The notes below the pieces were generated by a model. That model was not told the DNA's origin. It was given only the letters and a program-made list of their open reading frames with translations, and did not search any database. Position numbers and translations under genes: made by a program. From DATGZX01 sp035296965 (GTDB taxonomy: Bacteria > Planctomycetota > Planctomycetia > Gemmatales > Gemmataceae), in the NCBI GenBank assembly GCA_035296965.1, contig DATGZX010000009.1:50557-114556 (forward strand): a stretch of DNA of 64,000 bases, given 5' to 3'. Shown piece by piece: positions 35,958 to 45,865 of the stretch. The number at the start of each line of letters is the position of its first letter. Position 1 is the stretch's first letter.

Positions 35958-37811
35958 ATGTTGTTTGCATCCTGGCTGCAACGCTTGACAACGGGCTCTC
36001 CGACTCGGTCGCGTCGCCCAAGACCACGACCCACTCTTGCGCGGCGCTCGCTCTTGCCGCGCCTGGAAGCGCTGGAGGACCGGAGCTTGCTCAGCACCTT
36101 CCCGGTGACCAACCTGCACGACAGCGGCGCCGGCTCGCTGCGGGCGGGCATTCTCTCCGGCGACAATACCATCGACTTTGCGCCGGGGCTGCACGGCACC
36201 ATCACGCTAAGCAGCGAATTGTCAATCAGCAAAAGCGTGACCATCAACGGCCCCGGGGCGAATCGGTTGTCCGTCAGCGGACACGACGCCAGCCGTGTCT
36301 TCGAGATCGCGGCGGGCAACGTGGCCATCAACGGCCTGACGATCACCGATGGTCAAGAAGCCGCCGCCAACGGGGGCGGCATTCTCATCGACGCGGGCGC
36401 TGCCCTGAACCTCGACCAGGTCGTCGTGGCCGACAACAGCGCTTACGCCGACTCCTCGGGCAACTACGGCAACGGCGGCGGCATCGAGAATGACGGCAGC
36501 CTGAGCGTCGCAGATTCCACCTTCTGGAACAACGTTGCCTCCGGCGGCCAATACGCCGCCTCCGTCACCGGCCCCATCACCGAAGGCTCTGCCGGTGGAG
36601 CCATCGACAGCCAGGGTCCCTCACTGACTGTGACCAACAGTGCGTTCACCAACAACGAGGCGGTCGGCCCCGCGACGGGGACCGGTGAAGGCAATGGCGG
36701 CGCCATCAACAGCAGCTCGCCCGCGACCATCACCAACTCCACGTTCACCGGCAACGAGGCGCTCGGCCGCCTCACCAACGGCGGCGCCATCAGCACCGGC
36801 GAGAACGAAACCTTCGCCGCGCCCGCGCTGGCCATCACCAACTCCACGTTCACCGGCAACGAGGCTGTCGGGGCCAACGGCACCAACAACTCCGCCGCGC
36901 TGTTCGGCGGTGAGGCCTTGGGCGGCGCCGTCGCCAATGCTGGCCCACTCACGATCACCGGCAGCGCGTTTACCGACAACCTGGCCAAGGGCGGCGACCA
37001 AGGCAACAACGTCGGCGGCCTTGACCCCAACCCCGTCCTCGGCGAGGTTTACGGCGGCGGCCTTGTCAACTTCGCCAGCCCGCTCACGATCAGCGACACG
37101 ATCTTTAGCGGCAACCAGGCCATCGGCGGTAACTCCGCCACCGGCCCCGGCGCTCCGGCCGCGGGCGGCGGCCTCGCTGCGGAAATCTTTGCTCTAACGA
37201 CCCTCACCGACGTGACCTTCGTCGGCAACCAGGCGCGTGGCGGCAGCGGCGGCACTAGCGCCCCGGGGTACCCCGGCACTGGCGGCAGTGGGTTCGGCGG
37301 CGGCTTTTACAATGGCGTCGACTCGACCGCCGTCGTCTCGAACACCTTCTTCGCCGGCAACCAGGCTGTCGGCGGCGCCGGCGGGCTGGGTGCCGCAGGC
37401 GGTGTCGGCGCTGGCGGCGCCCTCGCGAATGGCGGCGGCGCCGGTGCATTCGAGCTCATTTTCCTGGGGTTCGGTGCTGACACGTCGAGCGTCTCCCTGA
37501 CCGGCAGCACGCTGATCTTCAACGTGGCCCAGGGCGGCGCCGGTGGATCGGGGAGCAACGGCGGCAACGGCCTGGGCGGCGGCGTCTACGTGCTCGGCGG
37601 AACCACCGCCTCCATCGCGAGCACGGGAATCTTCGTCAATGCCGCACTTGGTGGTTCCCGCGGTACCGGCGGTGCTAGCGGCCAGGGCGTCGGCGGCGGC
37701 CTCTATATCGACACCGGTGCCAGCGTGACGCTCAGCAAGTCGACGGACGTCTTTTTCGATTTTGCGTCTACAGGCGCTGACGACATCTTCGGAGTCTACA
37801 CCATAAGTTGA
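35958..37811 (+). CDS. Exported parallel beta-helix protein with planctomycete leader
   Basis: 617 aa; AAAGGG lies eight bases before the ATG. The leader ends LPRLEALEDRSLLS, as in the preceding gene, and the basic N-terminus is similar. The mature part begins like a pectate-lyase-type repeat protein (DSGAGSLRAGILSGDNTIDF, then INGLTITDGQEAAANGGGI). It continues with repeats such as ITNSTFTGNEA and DTIFSGNQAIGGNS to the end. No enzyme motif is seen; it is probably a cell-surface or matrix protein. It is followed by a terminator-like hairpin. Confidence 0.83.
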   Translation: MLFASWLQRLTTGSPTRSRRPRPRPTLARRSLLPRLEALEDRSLLSTFPVTNLHDSGAGSLRAGILSGDNTIDFAPGLHGTITLSSELSISKSVTINGPGANRLSVSGHDASRVFEIAAGNVAINGLTITDGQEAAANGGGILIDAGAALNLDQVVVADNSAYADSSGNYGNGGGIENDGSLSVADSTFWNNVASGGQYAASVTGPITEGSAGGAIDSQGPSLTVTNSAFTNNEAVGPATGTGEGNGGAINSSSPATITNSTFTGNEALGRLTNGGAISTGENETFAAPALAITNSTFTGNEAVGANGTNNSAALFGGEALGGAVANAGPLTITGSAFTDNLAKGGDQGNNVGGLDPNPVLGEVYGGGLVNFASPLTISDTIFSGNQAIGGNSATGPGAPAAGGGLAAEIFALTTLTDVTFVGNQARGGSGGTSAPGYPGTGGSGFGGGFYNGVDSTAVVSNTFFAGNQAVGGAGGLGAAGGVGAGGALANGGGAGAFELIFLGFGADTSSVSLTGSTLIFNVAQGGAGGSGSNGGNGLGGGVYVLGGTTASIASTGIFVNAALGGSRGTGGASGQGVGGGLYIDTGASVTLSKSTDVFFDFASTGADDIFGVYTIS

Positions 37812-37860
37812 GCATTGCGCTCCATGAGAAGTCGGCAAAACTGGTGTCAGAGGAAAGCAT

Positions 37861-37892
37861 GAGGTGTCAGGAATGTTCCTGACACCTCTTTT
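37861..37892. terminator. Hairpin with T-run after the beta-helix gene
   Basis: A perfect 13-bp stem, GAGGTGTCAGGAA pairing with TTCCTGACACCTC around a two-base centre, followed by TTTT. It lies 50 bp after the stop of the beta-helix gene on the plus strand and fits a rho-independent terminator. A repeat-derived palindrome is the alternative. Confidence 0.6.
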
Positions 37893-38407
37893 GGCCGATT
37901 CCCCATACGCGCGAAAATCAACCGAGCCATAAGTCCACCCCGGCGAGCGCAGGCTGCCCCCAGGGCCTGGGCCTTCAGGCCGACCCGCGTGGAACCGAAC
38001 GAACCCACGAACGCAGACGACGACCTAATCGCTAAGATCGTCTTCGCAGGAAACGTACGCCTGCAGCGCCCCACCGGCGAGAAGAGGCAAACGAATAGAA
38101 TCGGCTCGACGTGATTTCATGACGAAGACATCGATGGACTGGTAAAAAGACAAGGCAAAAGCGAATAGTCTCTCGCCCATGCTTTATTGTAAGAAACAGA
38201 CTTCCGAGATATTCAGGCATTGCCGCTCCAGACCTACTCTGTTTCTAGCGCGCCCCGCGGATTTGGAACTTGGACCCAGGCGCGTGCCGGTTTATAGTAT
38301 TAGTTCTGGCATGATTTAAGGCACAGCCAGTCTGAACGTTAGGGATTGCCGAGACTGCACGTTCGGCCGATCAAACGTCCCTGCCTTTCCAGGTGCTGCA
38401 GCCATTT
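37893..38407. other. Intergenic region without recognised features
   Basis: About 515 bp between the terminator-like hairpin and the FHA gene. Short open frames exist on the minus strand, but none has a plausible ribosome site or a recognisable product. No RNA gene or repeat was identified. Confidence 0.5.
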
Positions 38408-38875
38408 ATGCGGGCTCAACTGATTCCCCTCGACGGGACTCCACCCATCGAGCTACTCAAGGAACTGACGCTGGTCGGTCGCAAAGAAGAATGCGACCTG
38501 CGCCTGGGCCACAAGAGCGTCTCGAAGATGCATTGCGTCATTGTCAAAACGGACGGGCTGCTCTTGCTTCGCGATCTGGGGAGTACGAATGGCACGCGCG
38601 TGAATGGCCAGCGCGTCCGCCGGGCCGCTTTGCTGCCGCACGACCAGCTGACAATTGCCAATTACAAATTCACGATCCACATCGGCCCGGAAGCAGCCCC
38701 GCCAGTTCAGGGAGATCACACGCAGCAGCTTGATGCCCAGGAGATTGCCGAGATGCTGCGGAAACCTGAGCGCGGCTCACCTCTCGATGACTCGGACGTT
38801 CGTCCCTCGGCACCGCTGCAAGCTAACGCGCTGCCGGACGTCTACCCGGACGAGGACTCCAAAAAGGCTCATTGA
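38408..38875 (+). CDS. FHA-domain protein
   Basis: 155 aa from the ATG at 38408. One forkhead-associated domain fills residues 3-95: LTLVGRKEECDLRLGHKSVS, KMHCVIVKTDG and LLRDLGSTNGTRVNGQRV are the phosphothreonine-binding elements (Gly-Arg, Ser, and Asn in STNG). The remaining 60 residues are a disordered acidic tail. It probably reads out phosphorylation by kinases such as the STPKs in this window, though the link is only by inference. Confidence 0.9.
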   Translation: MRAQLIPLDGTPPIELLKELTLVGRKEECDLRLGHKSVSKMHCVIVKTDGLLLLRDLGSTNGTRVNGQRVRRAALLPHDQLTIANYKFTIHIGPEAAPPVQGDHTQQLDAQEIAEMLRKPERGSPLDDSDVRPSAPLQANALPDVYPDEDSKKAH

Positions 38876-39063
38876 TTCAGGCGCCCGAAACTACCCCGAG
38901 TTCGTGTCTGGCTGTTGTTGCGGAGAGTTCGCCGCGGTGAATCCAGAGGGCGCAGCGCGAGGCTCGTTCCGAGCCATCCAGCGGACTGTTGCATATCGCC
39001 TCAACAACATGAAGATATCGTGGCGTGGTTGCTTGCTTCAAGCATGCCTTCTAGAAAAACTGC

Positions 39064-39744
39064 ATGTCAGCAGAACCCATCGTTACGCGCGCGCCACGTT
39101 CGGTCGTGTTCGATCTTGATGGCTTGATGATTGACACCGAGCCAATCTTCGAGGAGACGGCCATCAGACTACTGAGGCGGCGCGGGCAAAGCGCGGCGCC
39201 GGAAATCCTCCAGGCAATGATGGGAACGCCGGCCCGGCAGGCACTCGAGATCTTTCGACAGCACCATCGTCTACATGAAAGCGTCGAGAAATTGGCGGCA
39301 GAGTGTTCGCAGCTATTCTTCGAAGTGCTCGACGGCAGAAATGCGCCCTTGATGATCGGCCTCGGGGAGTTGCTCGAGCAGATCGAGGCGCGCGGTCTGA
39401 CCAAGGCGATCGCCACTTCTTCGAGCGCTCGCTACGTCGAACGGATTCTTGCTCCCCATCACATCCTTCATCGGTTTGCCTTTGTTTTGACTTGTGATGA
39501 TGTGCGCCTGGGCAAACCCTCTCCGGAAATCTACGAAAAGGCGGCTGCGCGCCTGGGACACCCGGCGGCGGAAATGGTCGTGCTCGAGGACAGTCCCAAC
39601 GGCCTGCGGGCAGCCAAGGCCGCCGGTGCCCGCTGTGTCGTTGTGCCACACGCACGGGTGCCGCTCGACAATCTTGGCGGCGCGGATGCGATCGTGCCGG
39701 GTTTGAACGCCCCGGAGTTACTCGATCTGCTCGGACTCAGGTGA
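39064..39744 (+). CDS. HAD-superfamily hydrolase, beta-phosphoglucomutase-like
   Basis: 226 aa. Motif I is VVFDLDGLMIDTEP, the cap domain is helical (about residues 30-95), motif II is in IATSSSARYVERI, and motifs III/IV are GKPSPEIYEKAA and VVLEDSPNGLRAAKAAG. This subfamily dephosphorylates sugar phosphates or isomerises hexose phosphates; the substrate is not predictable. It stands alone, convergent with the polyprenyl synthase gene. Confidence 0.9.
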   Translation: MSAEPIVTRAPRSVVFDLDGLMIDTEPIFEETAIRLLRRRGQSAAPEILQAMMGTPARQALEIFRQHHRLHESVEKLAAECSQLFFEVLDGRNAPLMIGLGELLEQIEARGLTKAIATSSSARYVERILAPHHILHRFAFVLTCDDVRLGKPSPEIYEKAAARLGHPAAEMVVLEDSPNGLRAAKAAGARCVVVPHARVPLDNLGGADAIVPGLNAPELLDLLGLR

Positions 39745-39784
39745 GGGTCGGTTTCTTGTTCGATTCGAACCCAGGTGCAGGCCT

Positions 39785-40786
39785 TCAAGTATTGCGGTGC
39801 ACGACGCGGCCTGTCAGACCCTCGAGAATGGTTCTGAAGGGAGAAGGGTTCAGGCAGATGAGTTCCGCTTGAGCATGATTGGCAAACTGTTCGGCCCTGC
39901 TACCCGCATAAGCCAGGGCATCGCTGTCGGCAAAATAGGGCCGCAGCGCCTCGCGTTTATGATTGCCTGGGCTCTTCAGGATCTGCTGCACACTGGAAGC
40001 GATCTCGGATGGAGCCTGACTGAGCAGGTGGATAATCGGCAGTGTGAGCTTTTGCTGATCGAGGTCGGTGCCCAGGGACTTGCCGGTGGTGCACTCTTCG
40101 CCGACCAGATCGAGAAGGTCGTCCGCAATTTGAAAGGCGATCCCCAGTGAGCGCCCGTAACGGGCAAGAGATTCGACGACCTCCGGGGAGCTGCCGCTGT
40201 AGAGTGCGCCGAGCCGGCAACAGCAAGAGGTCAGTTCTGCCGTCTTGCCGTCGACGATATCCAAATACTCTTTCTCGCTGAGTTCGAGGTTGCCCCTCTG
40301 CGAGGATTGCTGCAGTTCTCCCTCGCACACGCGGTTCGTGGCCTCGCCGATGATGCGGCACGCTTCCGCGTCCACGCTGCTAGCCAGGTGAAATGCATGA
40401 GTGAAAAGGTAATCACCCAGGAGGATGCTGGTCTGGTTTCCCCAGCCGGCATTCACCGTTGGCACGTGTCTGCGTACCGCCGCCGAGTCCAGCACGTCAT
40501 CATGCACCAAAGTGGCAGTATGGATCAGTTCCACAACCGCCGCGAGGATATGATGGGCGGGCATCACCCGGCCACAGGCGCGCGCGGTCAGCAGGAGCAA
40601 TGCGGGCCGCAGGCGTTTGCCGCCGTAATTGCGTAGATGGCCGAGGAGTTGAGAAACAAAGGCTCGCCGGCTTTGCAAGGCACGCGCTAGGATGCGTTCA
40701 ACCTCTTCCAGATCGGTGGCGACCGGGCCATAAAAATGATTGGAGGGCGAGGTTGCGCCGACCGGTGCCGTTTGCAGCGTGCTCAT
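39785..40786 (-). CDS. Polyprenyl (octaprenyl/solanesyl-type) diphosphate synthase
   Basis: 333 aa trans-isoprenyl diphosphate synthase, making the long side chain of the respiratory quinone or a related carrier. The first aspartate-rich motif is LVHDDVLDSAAVRR and the second is FQIADDLLDLVGE. The GKRLRPALLLLTARA block precedes the first motif. Residues before the first DDxxD are small or hydrophobic, consistent with a long product. Length and motifs match the IspB/HepT group, but chain length cannot be fixed from sequence. Confidence 0.92.
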   Translation of the reverse strand: MSTLQTAPVGATSPSNHFYGPVATDLEEVERILARALQSRRAFVSQLLGHLRNYGGKRLRPALLLLTARACGRVMPAHHILAAVVELIHTATLVHDDVLDSAAVRRHVPTVNAGWGNQTSILLGDYLFTHAFHLASSVDAEACRIIGEATNRVCEGELQQSSQRGNLELSEKEYLDIVDGKTAELTSCCCRLGALYSGSSPEVVESLARYGRSLGIAFQIADDLLDLVGEECTTGKSLGTDLDQQKLTLPIIHLLSQAPSEIASSVQQILKSPGNHKREALRPYFADSDALAYAGSRAEQFANHAQAELICLNPSPFRTILEGLTGRVVHRNT

Positions 40787-40886
40787 GACCTCCCCACCGT
40801 GGATGAGCAGTTTGGACGTGTCAATCTTGCAACATCTTTCTGAACTTTCAGGCTAATTTGAACGATAGCAACCGACCGAAAGACTG

Positions 40887-41363
40887 TCAATCATTTCGGC
40901 GAAAGGTGCCGCTGCGGCCGCCGGTCTTTTCTTCGAGACGGATTTGCTCGATCGTGATGGTTTTGTCGACAGCTTTGCACATATCGTAGACTGTCAGGGC
41001 TGCCACGCTGACGGCCGTGAGAGCTTCCATTTCAACGCCCGTACGGCCGAAGACACGCACCGTGGCTTCTATGCGCAGGCAGGAATCGCCGGCAAAGGCA
41101 AAATCCAGGGAAGCGCCCGTGATGGGCAATGGGTGACAGAGGGGGATCAATTCGCCGGTCCGTTTGGCGGCCATGATCCCGGCAAGCCGAGCCACCTCCA
41201 GCACATCTCCTTTGGCAAGTGCCCGGTCGCGGATAAGAGTAACGGTCGCAGGCGCAAGGCGAACCAATCCGCTAGCTCGAGCCACTCGGAGTGTTTCTGG
41301 TTTCTCGCTGGTGTCGACCATTCGGCTGGCGCCGCGTTCATCGAAATGACTGAGTTCGTTCAT
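40887..41363 (-). CDS. moaC: Cyclic pyranopterin monophosphate synthase MoaC
   Basis: Second step of molybdenum cofactor synthesis, working on the MoaA product. The 158 aa match the family: [20 protein letters not shown] at the start, [18 protein letters not shown], the [20 protein letters not shown] block, and [20 protein letters not shown] at the end. No other moa gene is adjacent. Confidence 0.96.
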   Translation of the reverse strand: MNELSHFDERGASRMVDTSEKPETLRVARASGLVRLAPATVTLIRDRALAKGDVLEVARLAGIMAAKRTGELIPLCHPLPITGASLDFAFAGDSCLRIEATVRVFGRTGVEMEALTAVSVAALTVYDMCKAVDKTITIEQIRLEEKTGGRSGTFRRND

Positions 41364-41488
41364 CGCTTTCCTGGTTTGTAGGTGAAGCCGCTGCTATCGT
41401 TCATTCTAGGATGTTCCGTGATTCTCTATGATTACGATGTCGAAAATGTAGCGGGAGTCGTCGGTTGGAGCTGGCTCGGGAAACCACG

Positions 41489-43516
41489 ATGACGAAACAT
41501 GGATTCTTGCGTGTGGCCGCCGCGATGCCGAGATTGCGCGTCGCGGATTGCGCTTACAACGCAGAGCAAATCCTGAGCCTCCTGAAGGAGGCTGAAGAAA
41601 GCCAGGTCGCCGTCGTGGCTTTTCCGGAACTTTCGCTCACCGGCTACACGTGCGGCGACCTTTTTCAACAGATCGCCCTTCAGCAGGGGGCCTTGCAATC
41701 CCTGGCGGAAGTTGCCAGGCGATCGGCAAAACTGTTCTCCGGGTTGGCCATCGTCGGCCTACCTTTGGCCGCGGACGATCAACTCTTCAATTGTGCAGCC
41801 GTGCTGCAGCGCGGCGAAATCTTAGGTTTCGTGCCCAAGTCGTTCATCCCCAATTACAAGGAATTCTACGAACGGCGCTGGTTTGCCGGCGCCGCCACGG
41901 CACGTAGCAAGGCGATTCGTGTCGATGGGGTCTTGATTCCATTCGGCACCCATTTGCTCTTCGAAGCCGACAATGTGAAAGGCCTGATCATAGGCGTTGA
42001 GATTTGCGAAGACCTCTGGGTGCCTATCCCTCCAAGTTCCTTTCAGGCGTTGCACGGCGCCACGTTGCTCGTGAACCTCTCGGCTAGCAATGAGGTCATC
42101 GGCAAAAGCGCCTACCGCCGGGAACTGGTGCAGAACCAGTCGGGGCGCTGTGTTGCCGCCTATCTCTATGCCGCCGCGGGCGTCTGGGAATCGACGACAG
42201 ACGTGATCTTTGGCGGGCATTGCCTGATCGCGGAGAACGGCGTCATCCTGGCGGAAGCACCCCGGTTTGCGAGGGAGAACGCTATGATCGCGGCCGACGT
42301 CGATCTAGAGAGGCTATGCAGCGAGCGGATGCGCATGAACAGCTTTGGCGATGCGCAGTGTTTCGCAGATCTGCGGAGGGACTTTACGCGAGTGGGGTTC
42401 TCGCTCGATCCGGAGCATACCCCTCAGAATCTTCTGCGGGAGGTGGAAGCCCATCCATTCGTGCCCAGCGGTCAGGACCAGCTTCGTGAACGTTGCCAGA
42501 AGATCTTTAATTGTCAGGTTGCCGGTCTTGCCAAGCGCTTGGAGCACATCGGTAGACCCCCTTTGGCCATTGGCATCTCAGGCGGCCTCGACTCGACGCT
42601 TGCGCTCCTGGTCGCATGCAAAACCCTCGATGCCCTCGGCGTCCGCCGGGAACACCTGCGCGCCTTCACCCTTCCGGCTTTCGGCACGACCTCACGGACC
42701 AGGGATAACGCACGGGCGCTTATCAAGCACCTGTCCGTCTCCGGCAGTGAAATTGACATTCGGGAACTTTGCTTGCAGGAAATGGCGGCTCTCGGTCATC
42801 GGCCGTTCGGCATCGATTTGAATGGACTGACCGTCGAAGCATTCACTGCCAAGCTACGGCAAGTGCCGGCCGAGCGCTGTGAGGATCTCGTCTTCGAAAA
42901 TGTCCAGGCCCGTATGCGCACGAACATCCTCATGAACTCCGGATTCGTGGTCGGCACCAGCGACCTCTCCGAGTTGGCTTTGGGGTGGACCACGTACAAC
43001 GGCGACCACATGAGCATGTACAACCCCAACGTCAGCATCCCTAAAACGTTGGTCAAGTTCCTCGTTCAGTGGGTCGCGCAGAATGAGTTCGAGGGAGAAT
43101 CCCGCCGCATCCTGCTGGATGTAGTCGCTACGGAAATCTCCCCGGAATTGTTACCCACCGGGGAAGACGGCAAGGCCACGCAGGCCACGGAACGGGTGAT
43201 CGGCCCTTATGAACTGCTCGATTTCTTCCTGTTTCACTTCCTCCGCTATGGCGAGCCCCCGGAGAAGATCCTTTACCTTGCCGGGCACGCGCGGTTTTCG
43301 CGGGTTTACTCCGCAGAGGACCTGCGTCATTGGCTCGCGATCTTTCTCAAGCGCTTCTTCGCGAATCAATTCAAACGCTCCTGCCTGCCCGACGGCCCCA
43401 AGGTCGGTTCCGTCAGCCTTTCGCCGCGCGGCGATTGGCGGATGCCCAGTGATGCCCAGGCGGAACTCTGGCTGCACTGGCTTGAAAAGGAAACGCAGAA
43501 AACAAGCCAACTTTGA
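41489..43516 (+). CDS. nadE: Glutamine-dependent NAD+ synthetase
   Basis: 675 aa, starting at ATG 41489 (a TTG at 41465 is in frame). The N-terminal nitrilase-type glutaminase domain (about 1-290) has the catalytic Glu in VVAFPELSLTGYTCGDL, Lys in PKSFIPNYKEFYE and Cys in GVEICEDLWVP. The C-terminal synthetase domain has the P-loop IGISGGLDSTLALL, FVVGTSDLSELALGW and the ATP/NaAD-contacting blocks. The two-domain form uses glutamine as nitrogen donor. Confidence 0.95.
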   Translation: MTKHGFLRVAAAMPRLRVADCAYNAEQILSLLKEAEESQVAVVAFPELSLTGYTCGDLFQQIALQQGALQSLAEVARRSAKLFSGLAIVGLPLAADDQLFNCAAVLQRGEILGFVPKSFIPNYKEFYERRWFAGAATARSKAIRVDGVLIPFGTHLLFEADNVKGLIIGVEICEDLWVPIPPSSFQALHGATLLVNLSASNEVIGKSAYRRELVQNQSGRCVAAYLYAAAGVWESTTDVIFGGHCLIAENGVILAEAPRFARENAMIAADVDLERLCSERMRMNSFGDAQCFADLRRDFTRVGFSLDPEHTPQNLLREVEAHPFVPSGQDQLRERCQKIFNCQVAGLAKRLEHIGRPPLAIGISGGLDSTLALLVACKTLDALGVRREHLRAFTLPAFGTTSRTRDNARALIKHLSVSGSEIDIRELCLQEMAALGHRPFGIDLNGLTVEAFTAKLRQVPAERCEDLVFENVQARMRTNILMNSGFVVGTSDLSELALGWTTYNGDHMSMYNPNVSIPKTLVKFLVQWVAQNEFEGESRRILLDVVATEISPELLPTGEDGKATQATERVIGPYELLDFFLFHFLRYGEPPEKILYLAGHARFSRVYSAEDLRHWLAIFLKRFFANQFKRSCLPDGPKVGSVSLSPRGDWRMPSDAQAELWLHWLEKETQKTSQL

Positions 43517-43830
43517 ATTTTGATACCCGCTTCAAGACGAACTTTTTTGGGCTCCGGGCACGAGGCCCGAGCGACACTCGGCGATACTATCGAAAACGAT
43601 AAATGTCATGTTATGTCATGTAAAAGGGGGGCAGGCAGACTAACTGTCTGACACAATGAGACTATTCCCAAGCTTTTATTCCTAAATGAGTTACGTCGCG
43701 ACCAGGAACTTGGAAGAATGAAAGTGCTACCTGACATATGTCATGGATACAAATGTACACATTTCCGACCATTTTGAATACCTGCCTTTGCCCCCAAATC
43801 AGGACTTAAGGACGTACCAGGTCGGATTAG

Positions 43831-43904
43831 TCCCACACTAACCCGACGCGTCAGCGAGGTTAATTCCTGGCCACACCCTCGCTCACGCAGCGGGTTAGTG
43901 TGGC
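43831..43904. repeat. Planctomycete-type palindrome CACACTAACCCG
   Basis: Imperfect inverted repeat: CCACACTAACCCGACGCGTC at the left and CGCAGCGGGTTAGTGTGG at the right, with complementary AGCGAGG/CCTCGCT inside. It lies in the region between nadE and the riboswitch. The rest of 43517-44040 shows no gene, only some short repeats of ATGTCATGT near 43609. Confidence 0.6.
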
Positions 43905-44044
43905 ACGCACTGTCCCATTTTTCCTCGGAAGTGAATAATCCGGGCCGGGACCTTTTGTACATGATTGGTGCGTTTGTCCATCGATGTTCGCCGCAGGGCG
44001 AAGATTGTTGGACTTCTTTCGCCGAATCGCTAACAATCTTTTTA

Positions 44045-44243
44045 GTCTCGACAGGTTTCCCGCTTTCCGCCCGGAGAGCTGGGAACAAAAGGGAAAACGG
44101 TGTGAATCCGTTGCGGGGCCGCCGCTGTGATCGGCCAGGCCTTCGAACACGAAAAGACCACTGCAGGCAACCTAACCAAGGCCAGCTGCGGGAAGGTCGT
44201 TCGAAGGCCGCTATGAGCCGTAAGCCAGAAGACCTGCCTGCCG
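44045..44243 (+). promoter_or_regulatory. Cobalamin (AdoCbl-type) riboswitch
   Basis: The conserved elements occur in the correct order and spacing. They are GGGAACAAAAGGGAAAACGG (44091-44100 ends the run), GTGTGAATCCG and GCCGCCGCTGTGATCGG, then GACCACTGC, TGCGGGAAGGTC, and the B12 box region ATGAGCCGTAAGCCAGAAGA followed by CCTGCC (44213-44236). ACAGG at 44051 can pair with CCTGC at the end to close the P1 helix. It lies on the strand of the downstream DUF1559 gene, whose ATG is 130 bases further. In that leader GCTTCGGCC (44259) and GGCCGAAGC (44327) can pair and may be part of the expression platform. Confidence 0.93.
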
Positions 44244-44373
44244 AGTGACGTTTCCGATGCTTCGGCCGCAAGCATGCGAACGGCATAGGCGCAGTCCATC
44301 TGCACGGGCCGATGCCCAATTCGGAAGGCCGAAGCGGACTTCTTTGCCCGGCCCGGCAGAAAGGATCTGTGTC

Positions 44374-45204
44374 ATGCGTTCCTCTCGTCTCGCGGTGCGC
44401 CGCGTCTGGGGTTTCACCCTTATCGAATTGCTGGTGGTGATTGCGATCATCGCCGTCCTGATCGGGCTCCTGTTGCCAGCTGTGCAGAGGGTCCGCATGG
44501 CGGCCCTGTGCATCCAATGCAAGTCGAACCTCCGGCAGTTCGGCATCGCCATCAACCACTATGCCGACACGGCGACGGGAATCCTTCCGCCCACCAATTT
44601 TGTGCCCGCCGGCGACGGCTCCATCCAGTACTGGTTCGGCACCGTCGATGCTTCCGACAATGCCAATCCCAACACCGGCATCCTCTTGCCCTACATCGAA
44701 GGCAACACCCGGATCGAAGCTTGCCCAGTCCTGCCCGACAATGTGCAATCGGCCTTCAATGGTCCCAGGATCAGCGCAGGTTATGCGTACAATTACGCCC
44801 TCGGCACCGTGAACTACCCGCCGCCGAGCTACAACCCCGTCCTTTCGACCGTGAAAATCGTCAATGTGTCGGCCACTTCGCGCACGATCGCGATGGTCGA
44901 TTCCGCTGAGATCTGGTGGTACGACAGCTCCTACAACCAAATCGCGCCTTACGTGCGCGAGAGCTACGTTCTGTCCTGGCCGTCCGACCAGTTCCCCAAC
45001 GTGCAGTTCCGCCACAGCGGCACGGCCAACGTGCTCTTTCTCGATGGCCACGTCGAGTCGATGACGCCGGTCGATAATCCGCTGCCCACAAACCCGCCGA
45101 ACCCCTATGGTTGGCCGGCCGCCGCCATTGAACTGATGCAATTGAACAACATTGCCGACTTGAGCACGGCTCCCCAGAACGAGTTCTACACGATCTTCCA
45201 GTAG
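44374..45204 (+). CDS. DUF1559 pseudopilin-like protein, under a cobalamin riboswitch
   Basis: 276 aa from the ATG at 44374 (AAGGA eight bases upstream); the open frame back to 44245 overlaps riboswitch leader. The N-terminus is a type IV prepilin-like signal ([20 protein letters not shown]), with G-F cleavage by prepilin peptidase. The DUF1559 body follows, with the typical C-terminal [17 protein letters not shown] block. Such proteins are exported and abundant in planctomycetes, and their role is unknown. The leader suggests expression depends on vitamin B12 supply, which points to a part in corrinoid capture or metabolism. Confidence 0.92.
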   Translation: MRSSRLAVRRVWGFTLIELLVVIAIIAVLIGLLLPAVQRVRMAALCIQCKSNLRQFGIAINHYADTATGILPPTNFVPAGDGSIQYWFGTVDASDNANPNTGILLPYIEGNTRIEACPVLPDNVQSAFNGPRISAGYAYNYALGTVNYPPPSYNPVLSTVKIVNVSATSRTIAMVDSAEIWWYDSSYNQIAPYVRESYVLSWPSDQFPNVQFRHSGTANVLFLDGHVESMTPVDNPLPTNPPNPYGWPAAAIELMQLNNIADLSTAPQNEFYTIFQ

Positions 45205-45281
45205 TAAGAGACTGGAAACGCATCCGTTGGAGTGCTCCCGCAGTGCTTCAGCGGATGCGCCCTAAACTCCAGCTGTGCGAG

Positions 45282-45404
45282 GGTCTCCTGACCCAGCACT
45301 CCGCTTGACCGCAGGTCTCCCCCGAGGTGGGGGGGGTTGTGGCGAGGTCAGGAGACCTGCGCCAAGCGCGAGTGGGTTGTAGCTCAAGCTGGCAGCTTGA
45401 GCTA
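45282..45404. repeat. Clustered palindromes after the DUF1559 gene
   Basis: GGTCTCCTGACC (45282-45293) pairs perfectly with GGTCAGGAGACC (45346-45357). Right after it, TAGCTCAAGCT (45380) and AGCTTGAGCTA form a perfect palindrome around GGC. A further inverted repeat, GCATCCG/CGGATGC (45219-45258), directly follows the DUF1559 stop and may end the transcript. From 45405 to about 45860 I see no gene. Confidence 0.6.
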
Positions 45405-45865
45405 TGAGAAATGGATGCCGGTTTGGCAAAGTGAGACACTACCCGACAGGGCAGCAGGGTTGACACCGTAGTAAAGTGGCAGTCAACACTGCGATAGCAT
45501 CCCGACCGAGCTGGGAAGCGTTTCCGGCACGTCTTTTACCACGACAGGTTGCCCATCTGCGCGGCCGGATGCCCGCATGAGGATCCGCAGGCATTCGCAA
45601 AACACTGAACAGGAGAGAACAGGAAACAGAGAGTCATTCCTCTGTTCTCTCCGTTGCCTCCTGTTCAAAAAAGGGCCTGCGACGAAGAAATCTCTTGCCA
45701 CCTCAACCGATTCGGCATCACGACCAGCAATCTATCTAACCTCTTCAGAAAAAATAGCCCGAGGCTTGACGGGCATGATTTTGTATTCCACGGTTCCTAT
45801 GGTGGGATGATGCACTCCGCCCGTTGAATCCGCGACGATTTAGTGGCGGTGACAAGATGAACTCT

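Noticed and set aside
39757..39775. GTTCGATTCGAACCC, resembling a tRNA T-arm
   Set aside because: No acceptor, D or anticodon arms can be folded around it; it is a chance palindrome.
43741..45141. A 466-codon minus-strand frame
   Set aside because: It is antisense to the riboswitch and DUF1559 gene, has no recognisable domain, and is expected in GC-rich DNA.
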